From: Streptomyces sp. ITFR-21
GTDB lineage: Bacteria > Actinomycetota > Actinomycetes > Streptomycetales > Streptomycetaceae
Direction: 5' to 3'
Assembly (NCBI RefSeq): GCF_031844685.1
Contig: NZ_CP134605.1
Coordinates: 5,988,001-6,052,000, forward strand
Length of the DNA: 64,000 bases
The translations under genes were made by a program, and so were the position numbers. Under the pieces are notes generated by a model. It was not told the DNA's origin. It was given only the letters and a program-made list of their open reading frames with translations, and searched no databases. Position 1 is the stretch's first letter. Each line of letters opens with the position of its first letter. Shown one piece after another: positions 52,966-61,480 of this stretch.

Positions 52966-53949
52966 CTACGTCCGGTCGGGTCCGCAGAACACCGGCAGCA
53001 CGTACGCGGCGATCTCCTTCAGCGCGTCCTCCACCGGGCGCTCGCTGAACCGGAAGTTGAGCGCGACGTGGGCCACGCCGCACTTCTGCAGGCCGGTCAG
53101 GTAGTCGGTGAGCGCGTCCCGTCCGAGCCGGGCGCCGAAGCGGATCGGCCGGACGGGAGCGCCGGGGTCCTCCGCGAGGTCGACGAACATGGTGGTCAGC
53201 AGTGGGCGGGGAGTGTCCCCGCACACCTCCAGCCAGCGTTCGGCCACCGGCCGCATGTCGGCGGGCCGCCGGTGATAGGTGAAGTGACCGTCGAGATGGG
53301 CCGCCAGCCACTGCGGGGACTGCCGGCCGTGTCCGGCCATCAGCAGCGGAACGGTCGGCTGGGCGGGAGTGGGCAGTACCCGTACGGTGGGCCCGCCGTC
53401 CTGCTCCGGCACCGGCCGCCACGCCTCCCGCATGATCCGTACGGCGTCGCGTACCGCCTGGCCGCGCTCGGCGTAGTCCACGCCGAAGGCCGGGTATTCC
53501 AAGGGCCGGTCCCCGGAGGCGATGCCGAGGAGCAGCCGGCCGTCGCTGAGCCGGTCGACGCTGGCCGCCATCTTCGCCACGTGCAGCGGGTGGCGCAGGG
53601 GCAGGGCGATCGCGGCGGTACCCAGCAGGATCCGGCTGGTGGCCGCCGCGAGATGGCCGAGGTACGGGAAGGGGTCGTACACCTGTCCGGCGTCGCCGAA
53701 GCCGGGGTCCCACAGCGGGACGTCGCGCAACCACAGGGCGGTGTACCCGAGGCGGTCCGCGAGCGCGGCGCGTTCGCGGTGGTGGCGCAGGTCGGGTACG
53801 CCCGAGGGCCGGCCGGCCGCGCGGGTCCGCTGCCGGCCGGCCGTCGACCAGTCGTTGTCGAGGGGGAGTTCGACGCCGAGGGTGAGGGTTCCCGGCCCGG
53901 GGGCCAGGAGGGCGAGGGCGGACCCGCCCCCGGGTGCCGGCCCGCTCAT
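52966..53949 (-). CDS. LLM-class flavin-dependent oxidoreductase (327 aa)
   Basis: Luciferase-like barrel: LTLGVELPLDNDWSTAG, ADRLGYTALWLRDVPLWDP, LGTAAIALPLRHPLHVAKM and the signature GRLLLGIASGDRPLEYPAFG. It probably uses FMNH2 or F420. The ATG overlaps the MFS stop by 4 nt, so the exporter and oxidoreductase are co-translated. A 193-nt gap then separates it from the KbaZ-like gene, so these may be one operon or two. Confidence 0.87.
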   Translation of the reverse strand: MSGPAPGGGSALALLAPGPGTLTLGVELPLDNDWSTAGRQRTRAAGRPSGVPDLRHHRERAALADRLGYTALWLRDVPLWDPGFGDAGQVYDPFPYLGHLAAATSRILLGTAAIALPLRHPLHVAKMAASVDRLSDGRLLLGIASGDRPLEYPAFGVDYAERGQAVRDAVRIMREAWRPVPEQDGGPTVRVLPTPAQPTVPLLMAGHGRQSPQWLAAHLDGHFTYHRRPADMRPVAERWLEVCGDTPRPLLTTMFVDLAEDPGAPVRPIRFGARLGRDALTDYLTGLQKCGVAHVALNFRFSERPVEDALKEIAAYVLPVFCGPDRT

Positions 53950-55172
53950 CGGGCTTCGACCGACGGGGAGGCGAGGCCGGCCTCGAGCGCCTGTTCCGGG
54001 GCGGCGGGCACCGCGCGGTCGCCCGGTTTGCCGTGGGTGTCGAGCCAGCCGGAGTAGGCCGCGACGGCCAGGCCGACGAAGGACACCACGGCGGCGACCG
54101 GGCCCAAGGCGGGCAGTCCGAGGCCGGCCGCGATGACCCGGCCGCCGATGAAGGAGCCGCCGGCGTTGGCCACGTTGAACGCGGAGATGTTGAACGCGCT
54201 GGCCACGGCGGGCGCGTCGCTGGCCTTCTGCAGGACCCGGATCTGCAGCGGCGGTACGGTGCCGAACGCCGTGGCGCCCAGCAGGAGTACCGAGACGGCG
54301 GCGGCGGCCTTGTTGTGGCTGGTGTAGCCGAACACGAGCAGGACCAGGCTGAGCGCCGCCAGCACCACGTAGATGGTGGGCATCAGGTACCGGTCGGCGG
54401 CCTTGCCGGCCAGGAGGTTGCCGAGGAACAGGCCGGTGCCGAAGAGCACCAGCAGCCAGCTCACGGTGGACGGGGCGTAGCCGGTGACGTCGGTGAGCAG
54501 CGGTGTGATGAACGTGAAAAGGGTGAAGACGCCGCCGTAGCCGAACACGGTGATGAGCAGGGCCAGCAGTACCTGGCGGCGCTTGAGGACGTTCATCTCG
54601 GCGCGGAAGCTGGGCGGGTTCTGCCGCTGGATGGTCGGGACGAGCAGGGCGGTGCCGATGGTGGCCAGCAGCGCGATCACGGTCACCGCCCAGAAGGTCG
54701 AGCGCCAGCCGAAGTTCTGGCCGAGAAAGGTACCCAGGGGGACACCGAGCACGTTGGCCACGGTGGACCCGGTGAAGACCATCGCGATGGCGCTGGCCTG
54801 CTTTTCCCTGCTGACCAGGTCGGCCGCCACGACCGAGGCGATGCCGAAGAAGGCGCCGTGCGCGCAGGCGGTGAGGAAGCGGGCGGCCATTAGGGTGCCG
54901 TAGCTGGGGGCCACGGCGCACAGCAGGTTGCCGACCAGGAAGATGCCGCTCAGCAGCAGGATGGCGTTCTTGCGGGGGAGCCGTCCGAAGAAGGCGGTGA
55001 GGACGGGGGCCCCGATGACGACCCCGAGGGCGTAGCCGGTCACGAGTAGCCCGGCGGAGGTGATGCTGACGTGCAGGTCGTCGGCGACGTTGGGCAGCAG
55101 GCCCATGATCACGAATTCGGTGGTCCCGATGGCGAACGCGCTCAGCGCGAGCGCGAACAGGGCGATGGGCAT
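53946..55172 (-). CDS. MFS efflux transporter, DHA1/AraJ-type (408 aa)
   Basis: It has twelve hydrophobic segments and begins IALFALALSAFAIGTTEFVI, a typical DHA1-family N-terminus of sugar- and drug-efflux proteins. It also has the motif FFGRLPRKNAIL and the antiporter-type segment FTGSTVANVLGVPLGTFLG. It is divergent from a MarR gene, with a perfect MarR-style palindrome in the shared promoter region. It is co-translated with the LLM oxidoreductase. A role in exporting or resisting a toxic compound is likely. Confidence 0.9.
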   Translation of the reverse strand: MPIALFALALSAFAIGTTEFVIMGLLPNVADDLHVSITSAGLLVTGYALGVVIGAPVLTAFFGRLPRKNAILLLSGIFLVGNLLCAVAPSYGTLMAARFLTACAHGAFFGIASVVAADLVSREKQASAIAMVFTGSTVANVLGVPLGTFLGQNFGWRSTFWAVTVIALLATIGTALLVPTIQRQNPPSFRAEMNVLKRRQVLLALLITVFGYGGVFTLFTFITPLLTDVTGYAPSTVSWLLVLFGTGLFLGNLLAGKAADRYLMPTIYVVLAALSLVLLVFGYTSHNKAAAAVSVLLLGATAFGTVPPLQIRVLQKASDAPAVASAFNISAFNVANAGGSFIGGRVIAAGLGLPALGPVAAVVSFVGLAVAAYSGWLDTHGKPGDRAVPAAPEQALEAGLASPSVEAR

Positions 55173-55250
55173 CGCGGTGTCCTCTGGTGTCTTGCAGCCG
55201 GCGGGCTGCGTCCGGGGCCCGGGTGCGGGAGAGCACGCGGGCCCCAGTAA

Positions 55251-55281
55251 TTATGCACAAGCATAAAGCGCTGATGCATCA
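55251..55281. promoter_or_regulatory. Probable MarR operator region
   Basis: TTATGC-ACAA-GCATAA (55251-55266) is a perfect inverted repeat, followed at once by the 10-nt palindrome TGATGCATCA (55272-55281). Both sit in an unusually A+T-rich stretch between the divergent MFS and MarR genes, as expected of an autoregulated MarR/efflux pair. Confidence 0.65.
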
Positions 55282-55360
55282 CATGCTTACACATGTCATG
55301 TTGGCGCATGCTATCCTGGTCTGTGGCCCTTGCGCGCTCCCGAGGAGAAGGAGGGAAACA

Positions 55361-55840
55361 GTGCCGCTCATCAACCAGGTGAGGCCCCTCATCGAGCTGC
55401 CGACCGCGCTCGAACACCGGTGGCAGACGCTGCGCCTCCTTGAAGCGCGTATCGAAGAGGCGCTCTCGCGGGCGCTCCAGACGGAGCACCAGCTGTCGGT
55501 GACCGAGTACGCCGCGCTGGCCGCGCTCGGCTTCTCCGACGACGGCGGGCACCTCAGACAGCAGTTCCTGGCCGACTCGATCCCGCTCAACCAGAGTTCC
55601 GTCAGCCGGCTGGTCGGTCGGCTGGAGAAGCTCGGGCTGACCGAGCGCTACCTGTGCCCGCAGGACCGCCGCGGTGTGTACACCCAGATCAGTGACAAGG
55701 GCCGGGAGCGGCTGGCGGCCGCCCGGGAGACCTGGGTCCGCGTGCTGCGGGAGGCACTGGGCCAGGCGGCCGAGGACCCGGAGCTCGCCCCGGCCGCCGT
55801 CTGGCTCAGTGAGGAAGCCGGTCTGTCGCAGAGCCGATGA
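55361..55840 (+). CDS. MarR-family transcriptional regulator (159 aa)
   Basis: Winged-helix regulator of normal length with QLSVTEYAALAALGFSDDGG, the recognition region NQSSVSRLVGRLEKLGLTER and the wing DRRGVYTQISDKGRERL. I chose the GTG at 55361, which has GAAGGAGG 6 nt upstream. Its 3' end overlaps the convergent HAD gene by 35 nt. It is divergent from the MFS exporter and likely represses it until a ligand binds. Confidence 0.9.
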   Translation: MPLINQVRPLIELPTALEHRWQTLRLLEARIEEALSRALQTEHQLSVTEYAALAALGFSDDGGHLRQQFLADSIPLNQSSVSRLVGRLEKLGLTERYLCPQDRRGVYTQISDKGRERLAAARETWVRVLREALGQAAEDPELAPAAVWLSEEAGLSQSR

Positions 55841-56492
55841 GCCCGAGCAGCTCGGCCGGGCTCGCCACGGTCAGGTCCACGGCGCCGGCCGAGGCCCCCA
55901 GACCGTAGCCCGCGATCCCCACCACCCGGGTGCCCGCCGCCCTGGCCGCCCGGACGCCCGCGTCGGCGTCCTCCACCACCAGGCACTCCCCGGGCGGCAC
56001 CCCCAGCCGCCGCGCCGCCGCCAGATAGCCCTCGGGATGCGGCTTTCCCAGCGTCACGTCGTCGGCCGTGACCAGCACCTCGGGCACCCGGAGCCCGGTC
56101 GCCCGCAGCCGGGTCGTCGCGGTGGCGCGGCTTCCGGAGGTCACGATCGCCCACGGAAACCCGGTCAGCTCGGCGAGCAGCGGTACGGCTCCCGGGCACG
56201 CGGAGACGCCCGCCAGGTCGGCGGACTGCACTCGTTCGAGTTCACGTCCCTCGGCGTCCGAGTCCAGTTCCGGCGCCAGCAGCGCGACCGTCTCGCTCGC
56301 GCGGCGGCCCGGCAGCAGCGGACGCACCGCCTCCCAGGCGATCGCGTGCCGGCCGGCCCAGTCGCGCCACACCCTGTCGATCACCGGCGAGGAGTCCACC
56401 AGGACCCCGTCCAGGTCGAACAGGACGGCACGCGCGGTCGTGACCGCGGACATTCCCCCGGGCAGGCCCTCGGGCAGATCAGACACAGACAT
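55806..56492 (-). CDS. HAD-superfamily phosphatase, subfamily IA (228 aa)
   Basis: All HAD motifs are present: nucleophile Asp in VLFDLDGVLVDSS, motif II Ser/Thr in AIVTSGSRAT, motif III Lys in DVTLGKPHPEG and motif IV Asp in LVVEDADAGVRAA. The cap size fits beta-phosphoglucomutase/sugar-phosphatase-like enzymes. The 3' end overlaps the MarR gene head-on. It lies 55 nt downstream of the SARP gene on the same strand and may be co-transcribed with it. It is a plausible phosphosugar or phosphoglycolate phosphatase. Confidence 0.9.
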   Translation of the reverse strand: MSVSDLPEGLPGGMSAVTTARAVLFDLDGVLVDSSPVIDRVWRDWAGRHAIAWEAVRPLLPGRRASETVALLAPELDSDAEGRELERVQSADLAGVSACPGAVPLLAELTGFPWAIVTSGSRATATTRLRATGLRVPEVLVTADDVTLGKPHPEGYLAAARRLGVPPGECLVVEDADAGVRAARAAGTRVVGIAGYGLGASAGAVDLTVASPAELLGLIGSATDRLPH

Positions 56493-56547
56493 GCGTTCCC
56501 CTCCTTCTCGGCGTGCGTGGCAGTCGGCTGATCGGGCGGGATCCCTG

Positions 56548-57303
56548 TCAGGCCGCCAGAAGCGTCTGGAACAGGCTCCGCAGCTGGGTTCCCGGTTCCA
56601 CGCCCAGCTCGGTCGCGAACACCTCGCGGGCGGTGCTGAAGGCGGCGACCGCCTCCGCGCCGCGCCCGTCCGCCTCCAGCGCCTTCATCAGCAGGAACCA
56701 GGCGCTCTCGCGGAGCGGGTGGGCCGCGACGATGCGGCGCAGGCTCCGCACCGCGCTGGTGTACTCACCGGCCCGGATCTGCAGTTCGTGCAGTCGCTCG
56801 GTCAGATCCAGGTTGTACTCCTGCAGCTGGCGACGTCTGGCGGTGTACACCCGCCCGGTCGGCAGGTCCTCCAGCAGATCGCCCCGCCACAGCGCGATGG
56901 CCTCCTCGATGTGCCGGCGCTCCGCGGCGGCGTCCCCGCCGCGCCGACTCGCCTGGGCACTGGCGTACGCGCTGTGGTAGGCGGCCAGATCCACGTACAG
57001 CCCACCGCACACCAGGCGGTAGGAGTCGTTCTCGGTGCGGATGACGTCGGTCAGCCGCGGATCGGTCCACGCCAGGAGCCGGCGCAGCCGCGTCATGTGG
57101 ATGTGCAGGGCGGCCCGTTCGTTGCCGGGGCGGCGGTTGTCCCACAGTTCCTGGATCAACAGCGGCGCGGGTACCCGACGTGGTGCCTCGGCGAGCAGGA
57201 GGGCCAGCAACATCCGCTGTCTGAGCGGCGGGACGGGCATGCGCTGCCCGTCGACGGTGACCCCGAACTCCCCGAGAAGGGTCGCCCGGATGAATGCGCC
57301 CAC
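56548..57303 (-). CDS. Short SARP-family transcriptional activator (251 aa)
   Basis: An N-terminal OmpR-like winged helix (about residues 8-90; LRQRMLLALLLAEAPRRV, LHIHMTRLRRLLAW) is followed by a bacterial transcriptional activation domain (about 95-245, BTAD) with YHSAYASAQASRRGGDAAAE and LFQTLLAA at the end. Small SARPs of this size switch on biosynthetic or stress clusters in actinomycetes by binding direct repeats near -35. The GTG at 57303 has GAGGAA upstream. It lies 108 nt downstream of the ThuA gene on the same strand. Its target may be the adjacent minus-strand genes or a cluster elsewhere. Confidence 0.9.
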   Translation of the reverse strand: MGAFIRATLLGEFGVTVDGQRMPVPPLRQRMLLALLLAEAPRRVPAPLLIQELWDNRRPGNERAALHIHMTRLRRLLAWTDPRLTDVIRTENDSYRLVCGGLYVDLAAYHSAYASAQASRRGGDAAAERRHIEEAIALWRGDLLEDLPTGRVYTARRRQLQEYNLDLTERLHELQIRAGEYTSAVRSLRRIVAAHPLRESAWFLLMKALEADGRGAEAVAAFSTAREVFATELGVEPGTQLRSLFQTLLAA

Positions 57304-57411
57304 GTGATTCCTCGTTTCCTGAAATCCCCGACGGGTTGCGGGGATTTCCCATCCATCTGAGAGGGGGCAGAAGAAGCTACGGCGGATCCGCGCAGCGGAT
57401 CGGGGCGGAGG

Positions 57412-58068
57412 TCAACGACATGCCCAGGCGATCCCCTGGCGCAGGAGACGGGCGGCGTCGGGCTGTTGCAGGTCCTTGGGGTAGTGGCCGACGGAGCTGT
57501 AGAAGACCCGGCCGGCGCCCCAGGTCCGTACCCAGGCGACCGGCATGCGCGAGCCCGCTATCCACGGCAGGTGCTCCCCGCTGAACTCGGTCTCCGCCAG
57601 CACGTGGTTGGTCGGGTCGACATGCATGTAGTACTGCTCGGAGGCGACCGGGAAGTCCGCCACCCGGTCGGTCACCTTGTGCGCGGGATCGACGATCCGC
57701 ACCGTGTACGGGACCTCGACGCCCTCGCCACCGGGGTGGGAGACGCAGTTGCCGCCGATCAGCTGGTTGTAGCGCAGGCTCGCGCGGAACGAGGCGGCCA
57801 TGCCGTGCCAGCCGGCCACCCCGGTCCCGTTCTCGACGGCGTGCAGCAGGCTGTCCTCCTGGCGTGTCGTGAGGTTCTCGGTGGTGTGGGCCTGGGTCCA
57901 GCCGATGATGATCAGGTCGTAGCCGGTCAGGTCCTGTTCGAGGCGGTAGGGATCGTTGACGGTGTCGACGTCCAGCCCGAGCTCCTTCGTTTCGGTCAGG
58001 ACCCATTCCGCGACGTCGTAGGGCCGGTGACCGGGCCATCCTCCGTACAGGTACAGGGCGCGCGTCAC
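57412..58068 (-). CDS. ThuA-domain protein (218 aa)
   Basis: Glutamine-amidotransferase-like fold of the ThuA family: LYLYGGWPGHRPYDVAEWV at the start, LIIIGWTQAHTTENLTTRQ, VAGWHGMAASFR and VAWVRTWGAGRVFYSSVGH. The family includes ThuA, reported to reduce glucosides to 3-keto forms in trehalose utilisation. The GTG start has AAGGAG 5 nt upstream and lies 15 nt after the propeller-protein stop. It probably acts with that gene on an oxidised sugar. Confidence 0.87.
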   Translation of the reverse strand: MTRALYLYGGWPGHRPYDVAEWVLTETKELGLDVDTVNDPYRLEQDLTGYDLIIIGWTQAHTTENLTTRQEDSLLHAVENGTGVAGWHGMAASFRASLRYNQLIGGNCVSHPGGEGVEVPYTVRIVDPAHKVTDRVADFPVASEQYYMHVDPTNHVLAETEFSGEHLPWIAGSRMPVAWVRTWGAGRVFYSSVGHYPKDLQQPDAARLLRQGIAWACR

Positions 58069-58083
58069 GACTGCTCCTTCGGG

Positions 58084-59283
58084 TCAGAGGCCGAGGTTCC
58101 GGTAGACGGCCACGACCGGGTTGTCGGCCAGGAAGTAACCGGGTGTGTAGTAACCGGTGGTGGCGAAGTCCAGGGCTCCGTCGCCGTTGAAGTCGGCGAC
58201 CGCGATCCGGGCCGCGGAGTCCTGCGACACCCGCTTCTTCGTCCACAGGCCCGCGGCCACGTCCACCGCCTTGTAGTAGAAGACGCCCTGCCAGGGCATC
58301 GGCCCGCGCAGGGCGACCAGGAACTCGTCCTCTCCGTCGCCGTCGAAGTCGGCGGCCACGACGTGGTGGCCCGGCCCCTCTCCCACGTCGTTCGGGTCGC
58401 CGTACACGTCGAGGACGGTCCGCCGCCACATCCCCGCGTCCGGGGACTCCACGTACACCGCGACCGTGTTGCCGTGGAACGGCTCGATCGTCGCCGCGTA
58501 GCGCGCGCCCTGGGCGGGCAGTCCGCCCAGCGCGACACTGCTGCTCCCGCGGAACCCCGTCCGGGCCTGCTGGCCGTCCTCCCCGCCGCCGAACCGGCGC
58601 GCGGTCCAGGCGTCCGCGCCGCCGTCCCACCCGTAGCTGCTCAGGCCCTCGCGGCTCGCCACGACGAACCTCTCCAGACCCGACCCGGACGTCCCGGCGG
58701 GCACGTAGTCGTGCAGGATCCGGAAGGAGGCGTCGTCCACGGCCGCCACCTCCCACTCGGGCGCCGCCAGCACGTCGTCCGGCCGGTTCAGCACGGTCAC
58801 CACGGCCGGCTGCTCCATGCCGGCGCGTCCGCCGATTCCGCCCACCACCGGCAGGGCGAGGAGCTGGAGCCGCTCCGCGCTGGTGAAGTGCCCCAGCCGC
58901 AGGCGGTGCGCGGAGACCAGGCCGCCGATCCGGCGCACCTCCCAGGGGCTGCCGAGCAGGCCGGGGCCCGGGTTGCGCAACCAGGAGATGGATCCGTCGT
59001 CGGGCGTGTGCGCGTACATGCTCTTGCCGTAGTCGTGGCACACGGCGAGGTCGAGCGTTCCGTCGCCGGTGATGTCGGCTGCCGCCCAGGCCACCGGCTG
59101 ACTCATCCGTGCGATGACGTGCGGGGTCCAGCCCGGGTTCTCGTACCAGCGGACCACGCCCTCGGCCAGACCCGACGTCAGCAGCCCCGGACGGCCGGAG
59201 CCGTTGAGGTCGACCGCCTGGATCCAATACCCGTCGGTGAGGCCGTCCGCCAGCACTTCGCGCTCGAAGTACGGAACCTGCAC
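58084..59283 (-). CDS. FG-GAP/VCBS-type beta-propeller protein, AUDH-like (399 aa)
   Basis: It contains repeated calcium-binding-type blades: AVDLNGSGRPGL, ADITGDGTLDLAV, ADFDGDGEDEFLV and VADFNGDGALDFAT. The layout resembles the propeller domain of aldos-2-ulose dehydratase/isomerase, without that enzyme's cupin part. I chose the GTG at 59283: a GAGGAG site lies 7 nt upstream, whereas the longer in-frame ATG at 59304 has no ribosome site and sits inside a palindrome. There is no signal peptide. It is co-transcribed with a ThuA-domain gene, which suggests dehydration or isomerisation of a keto-sugar; this is inferred. Confidence 0.78.
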   Translation of the reverse strand: MQVPYFEREVLADGLTDGYWIQAVDLNGSGRPGLLTSGLAEGVVRWYENPGWTPHVIARMSQPVAWAAADITGDGTLDLAVCHDYGKSMYAHTPDDGSISWLRNPGPGLLGSPWEVRRIGGLVSAHRLRLGHFTSAERLQLLALPVVGGIGGRAGMEQPAVVTVLNRPDDVLAAPEWEVAAVDDASFRILHDYVPAGTSGSGLERFVVASREGLSSYGWDGGADAWTARRFGGGEDGQQARTGFRGSSSVALGGLPAQGARYAATIEPFHGNTVAVYVESPDAGMWRRTVLDVYGDPNDVGEGPGHHVVAADFDGDGEDEFLVALRGPMPWQGVFYYKAVDVAAGLWTKKRVSQDSAARIAVADFNGDGALDFATTGYYTPGYFLADNPVVAVYRNLGL

Positions 59284-59758
59284 TCCGGTTCTCCTCTTGG
59301 ACATATATGTGCACGAACATAAAATGTCCCAGCAGAGATTACTCGGGGGCGGGCCGCGCGAATATGACTCACCTCACCTAATATCTATATAGACTTATAA
59401 GTTGATTTGTGATACAAAGTCGGGGGTCAGGGCATGATCCACCGCGATACGCCGGATCGTGAACGCGTCCCCGCGGTCCGGCGTTCCGGCAGGTCACGGC
59501 AATCCCCCGGGTCGTATGCCAGCGGCCCTGCCCGGCGCCCGGCGTCCGGCACCCGTCCGGGCCGCATGCGCGGCCCTGATTGAGCCAATCTCCGGACACC
59601 CTTGCCTCGATCTTTCGTGGCGCCCCCGCGCCCCCGCGCCCTCTCCGCGGTGACGGCTCAGGCCGTACGGCCCGGCGGACCGGACCTGCCCGCCGCCCCG
59701 CGCCGGCTCGCAGGACCGGGCCACACCTCCATCACCCGCCCGAGCCACCCCACGATCA
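59284..59758 (-). promoter_or_regulatory. 475-nt gap with an A+T-rich regulatory stretch
   Basis: 59299-59329 carries nested inverted repeats (GGACAT...ATGTCC outside, TATGT...ACATA inside) directly upstream of the propeller gene's ribosome site. 59380-59420 is strongly A+T-rich for this DNA and includes ACTTATAAGT. Promoter and operator for the propeller-ThuA-SARP transcript probably lie here. From 59430 to 59758 I see nothing supportable. Confidence 0.5.
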
Positions 59759-59911
59759 TCAGCGAGAACGCCGAAAGTCGGCGGCCTGCCGGCGGGAGCG
59801 TTCGGGTGAGGCGTGCTGGGCGTTGAACAGCAGGACGCTGGCCTGGCCGGCGGAACCCGCCGGGTACGAGGCCGTGGCGGCCGTCAAGGAGAGCTGCCGG
59901 GCGGTGGTCAT
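59759..59911 (-). pseudogene. 5' fragment of an endonuclease/exonuclease/phosphatase-like gene
   Basis: A 50-codon frame starts at the ATG 59909-59911 and reads ASVLLFNAQHASPERSRRQA. This resembles the first beta-strand and helix of actinomycete endonuclease/exonuclease/phosphatase proteins, where the Asn binds metal. It then runs into a stop at 59759-59761, without the rest of the domain. It overlaps the stop of the fragment before it by ATGA. It is probably a truncated remnant. Confidence 0.4.
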
Positions 59912-60091
59912 CGCGCCCCCTTCTCGTCGAGGAAGACCTCACCGTAGGCGTCCAGCGCTTGTTGGAGGCGACCTGCGGTCCGGCGGACGAAGGCGGACTC
60001 CCCGGCGGAGAGCGGGTCGTCCACGGCGGAGAGGTTCTCGGCTACCTGCTCGGGGCGGGTGAAGCCGACCAGGACGGCCGCGTTGTCCGCC
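59908..60091 (-). pseudogene. 3' fragment, aldo/keto-reductase-like
   Basis: About 60 codons before the stop at 59908-59910 read AAVLVGFTRPEQVAENLSAV followed by a helical tail ending VFLDEKGAR. The G-x-T-x-P-E-Q-x-x-E-N-L pattern is that of the C-terminus of aldo/keto reductases. Upstream, the same frame has no family sequence: it lies directly against metE sequence at about 60090 in a different frame. This marks a deletion or recombination joint. Confidence 0.45.
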
Positions 60092-61309
60092 GGCCGGGTC
60101 GCGGGTGATCGGGGAGTCCGTACGGGAGGCGAGGTCGGCGCGGTTGGCGGCGATCTGCGCGGCGATGGCGCCGGTGCCCTCGGCCAGTCCCCCGGCCAGG
60201 GTGACGATCTCGGCGGTCTTCTGCCGGGCGAAGGCGAGCCAGCGGCGGACCCGCGGGTCGATGTCCTGTTCGGCCGCCGCGTCGAGCGGCACCTACAGGA
60301 GGGAGCAGGACGCGGCGACATCGACCCGGCCGGCCAGGCCGGGGAGGGTGGCGAGGACGGACAGCGACTTCTCGTAGCCGTTGATCCAGATGTTGCGGCC
60401 GTTGACGACGCCCGCGACGAGCCGCTTGCCGGGCAGGCCGCCGACGGCCGCGAGGTCGTCGAGGTTGGCGGCGGCGGCATCGGTGAAGTCGAGGGCGAGG
60501 CCCTCGACCGGGGCCTTCGCCAGGACCGCGAGCGCCTCGCCGAGCCGGTCGAAGTACGAGGCGACGAGCAGCTTGGGCCGGCTGCCGTGGCCGCCGAGCC
60601 CGCGGTAAGCGTGGGCGGTGGCGGCCAGCTCGGCCGGAGTGCGGTCCTGGACCAGCGCGGGCTCGTCGAGCTGGACCCACTCGGCGCCGGCGGCCCGCAG
60701 GTCGGCGAGCACCTCGGCGTAGACGGGCAGCAGCCGGTCCAGCAGGGTCAGCGGGTCGGAGTCCGGGTCGGCGCCGGGGGCGGGCTTGGCGAGGAGGAGA
60801 TAGGCGACGGGGCCGACGAGCACCGGGCGGGCGGCATGACCGAGGGCGAGGGCCTCGGTCAGTTCGGCCACCTGCCGGGTCGAGTCGGCGGTGAAGTCGG
60901 TGTCGGGGCCGGTTTCGGGGACGAGGTAGTGGTAGTTGGTGTCGAACCACTTGGTCATCTCCAGCGGGGCCGCGTCCTGCGTACCGCGGGCCATCGCGAA
61001 GTAGCCGTCCAAGGCGTCCTTCCCGACCGCCGCGCGGTGCCGGGCCGGGATCGCGCCGACCATCACACTGGTGTCCCGCACATGGTCGTAGTACGAGAAG
61101 TCGCCGGTCGGCACCTCGTGGACACCGGCGCCCGCCAACTGCTCCCAGTTGGTCCTGCGCAGGCCGGCCGCCGTCTCCCGGAGGGCATCGGCGGTGACAC
61201 GGCCCTTCCCGTAGCCCTCGACGGCCTTCTTCAGCCCCCGGTTCCGCCCCTGCCGGGGGTAGCCGTACACGGTGGCCCGTGCTGCCGCGGCTGCGGACTT
61301 CGCCGTCAC
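60092..61309 (-). pseudogene. metE: Truncated cobalamin-independent methionine synthase
   Basis: From the GTG at 61309 (with GGAG upstream) the reading frame is a good match to the N-terminal barrel of MetE: YPRQGRNRGLKKAVEGYGKG, MTKWFDTNYHYLVPE and EWVQLDEPALVQD. At 60293-60295 an amber codon replaces the usual His in the S-C-S-L-L-H-V-P-L-D motif. Translation beyond it continues as MetE (IDPRVRRWLAFARQKTAEI) to about residue 405, then stops matching. The C-terminal barrel with the zinc ligands, about 350 residues, is missing. The product cannot make methionine, so the cell presumably depends on MetH and B12 or on another metE copy. Confidence 0.85.
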
Positions 61310-61456
61310 GGAAATCTCCTTCGCGAGACATCTCCCTGGATCCCGGGGCGGGACGCGAGCGCGAAGGTATGACGAACCCGACGGAACGGCCGTGCGCCAC
61401 GCACACGTTCGCCCGTTCGGTGGATACGCCGACCCGCCCACGAGGTCACCGGGACT

Positions 61457-61480
61457 CCGTACGCGATCGGTCGCGTACGG
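61457..61480 (-). promoter_or_regulatory. Hairpin after the riboswitch (expression platform)
   Basis: A 10-bp stem with a 4-nt loop directly follows the cobalamin aptamer on the minus strand. It could be part of the switching element. The 150 nt from here to the metE GTG hold no other obvious element except the ribosome site. Confidence 0.45.
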
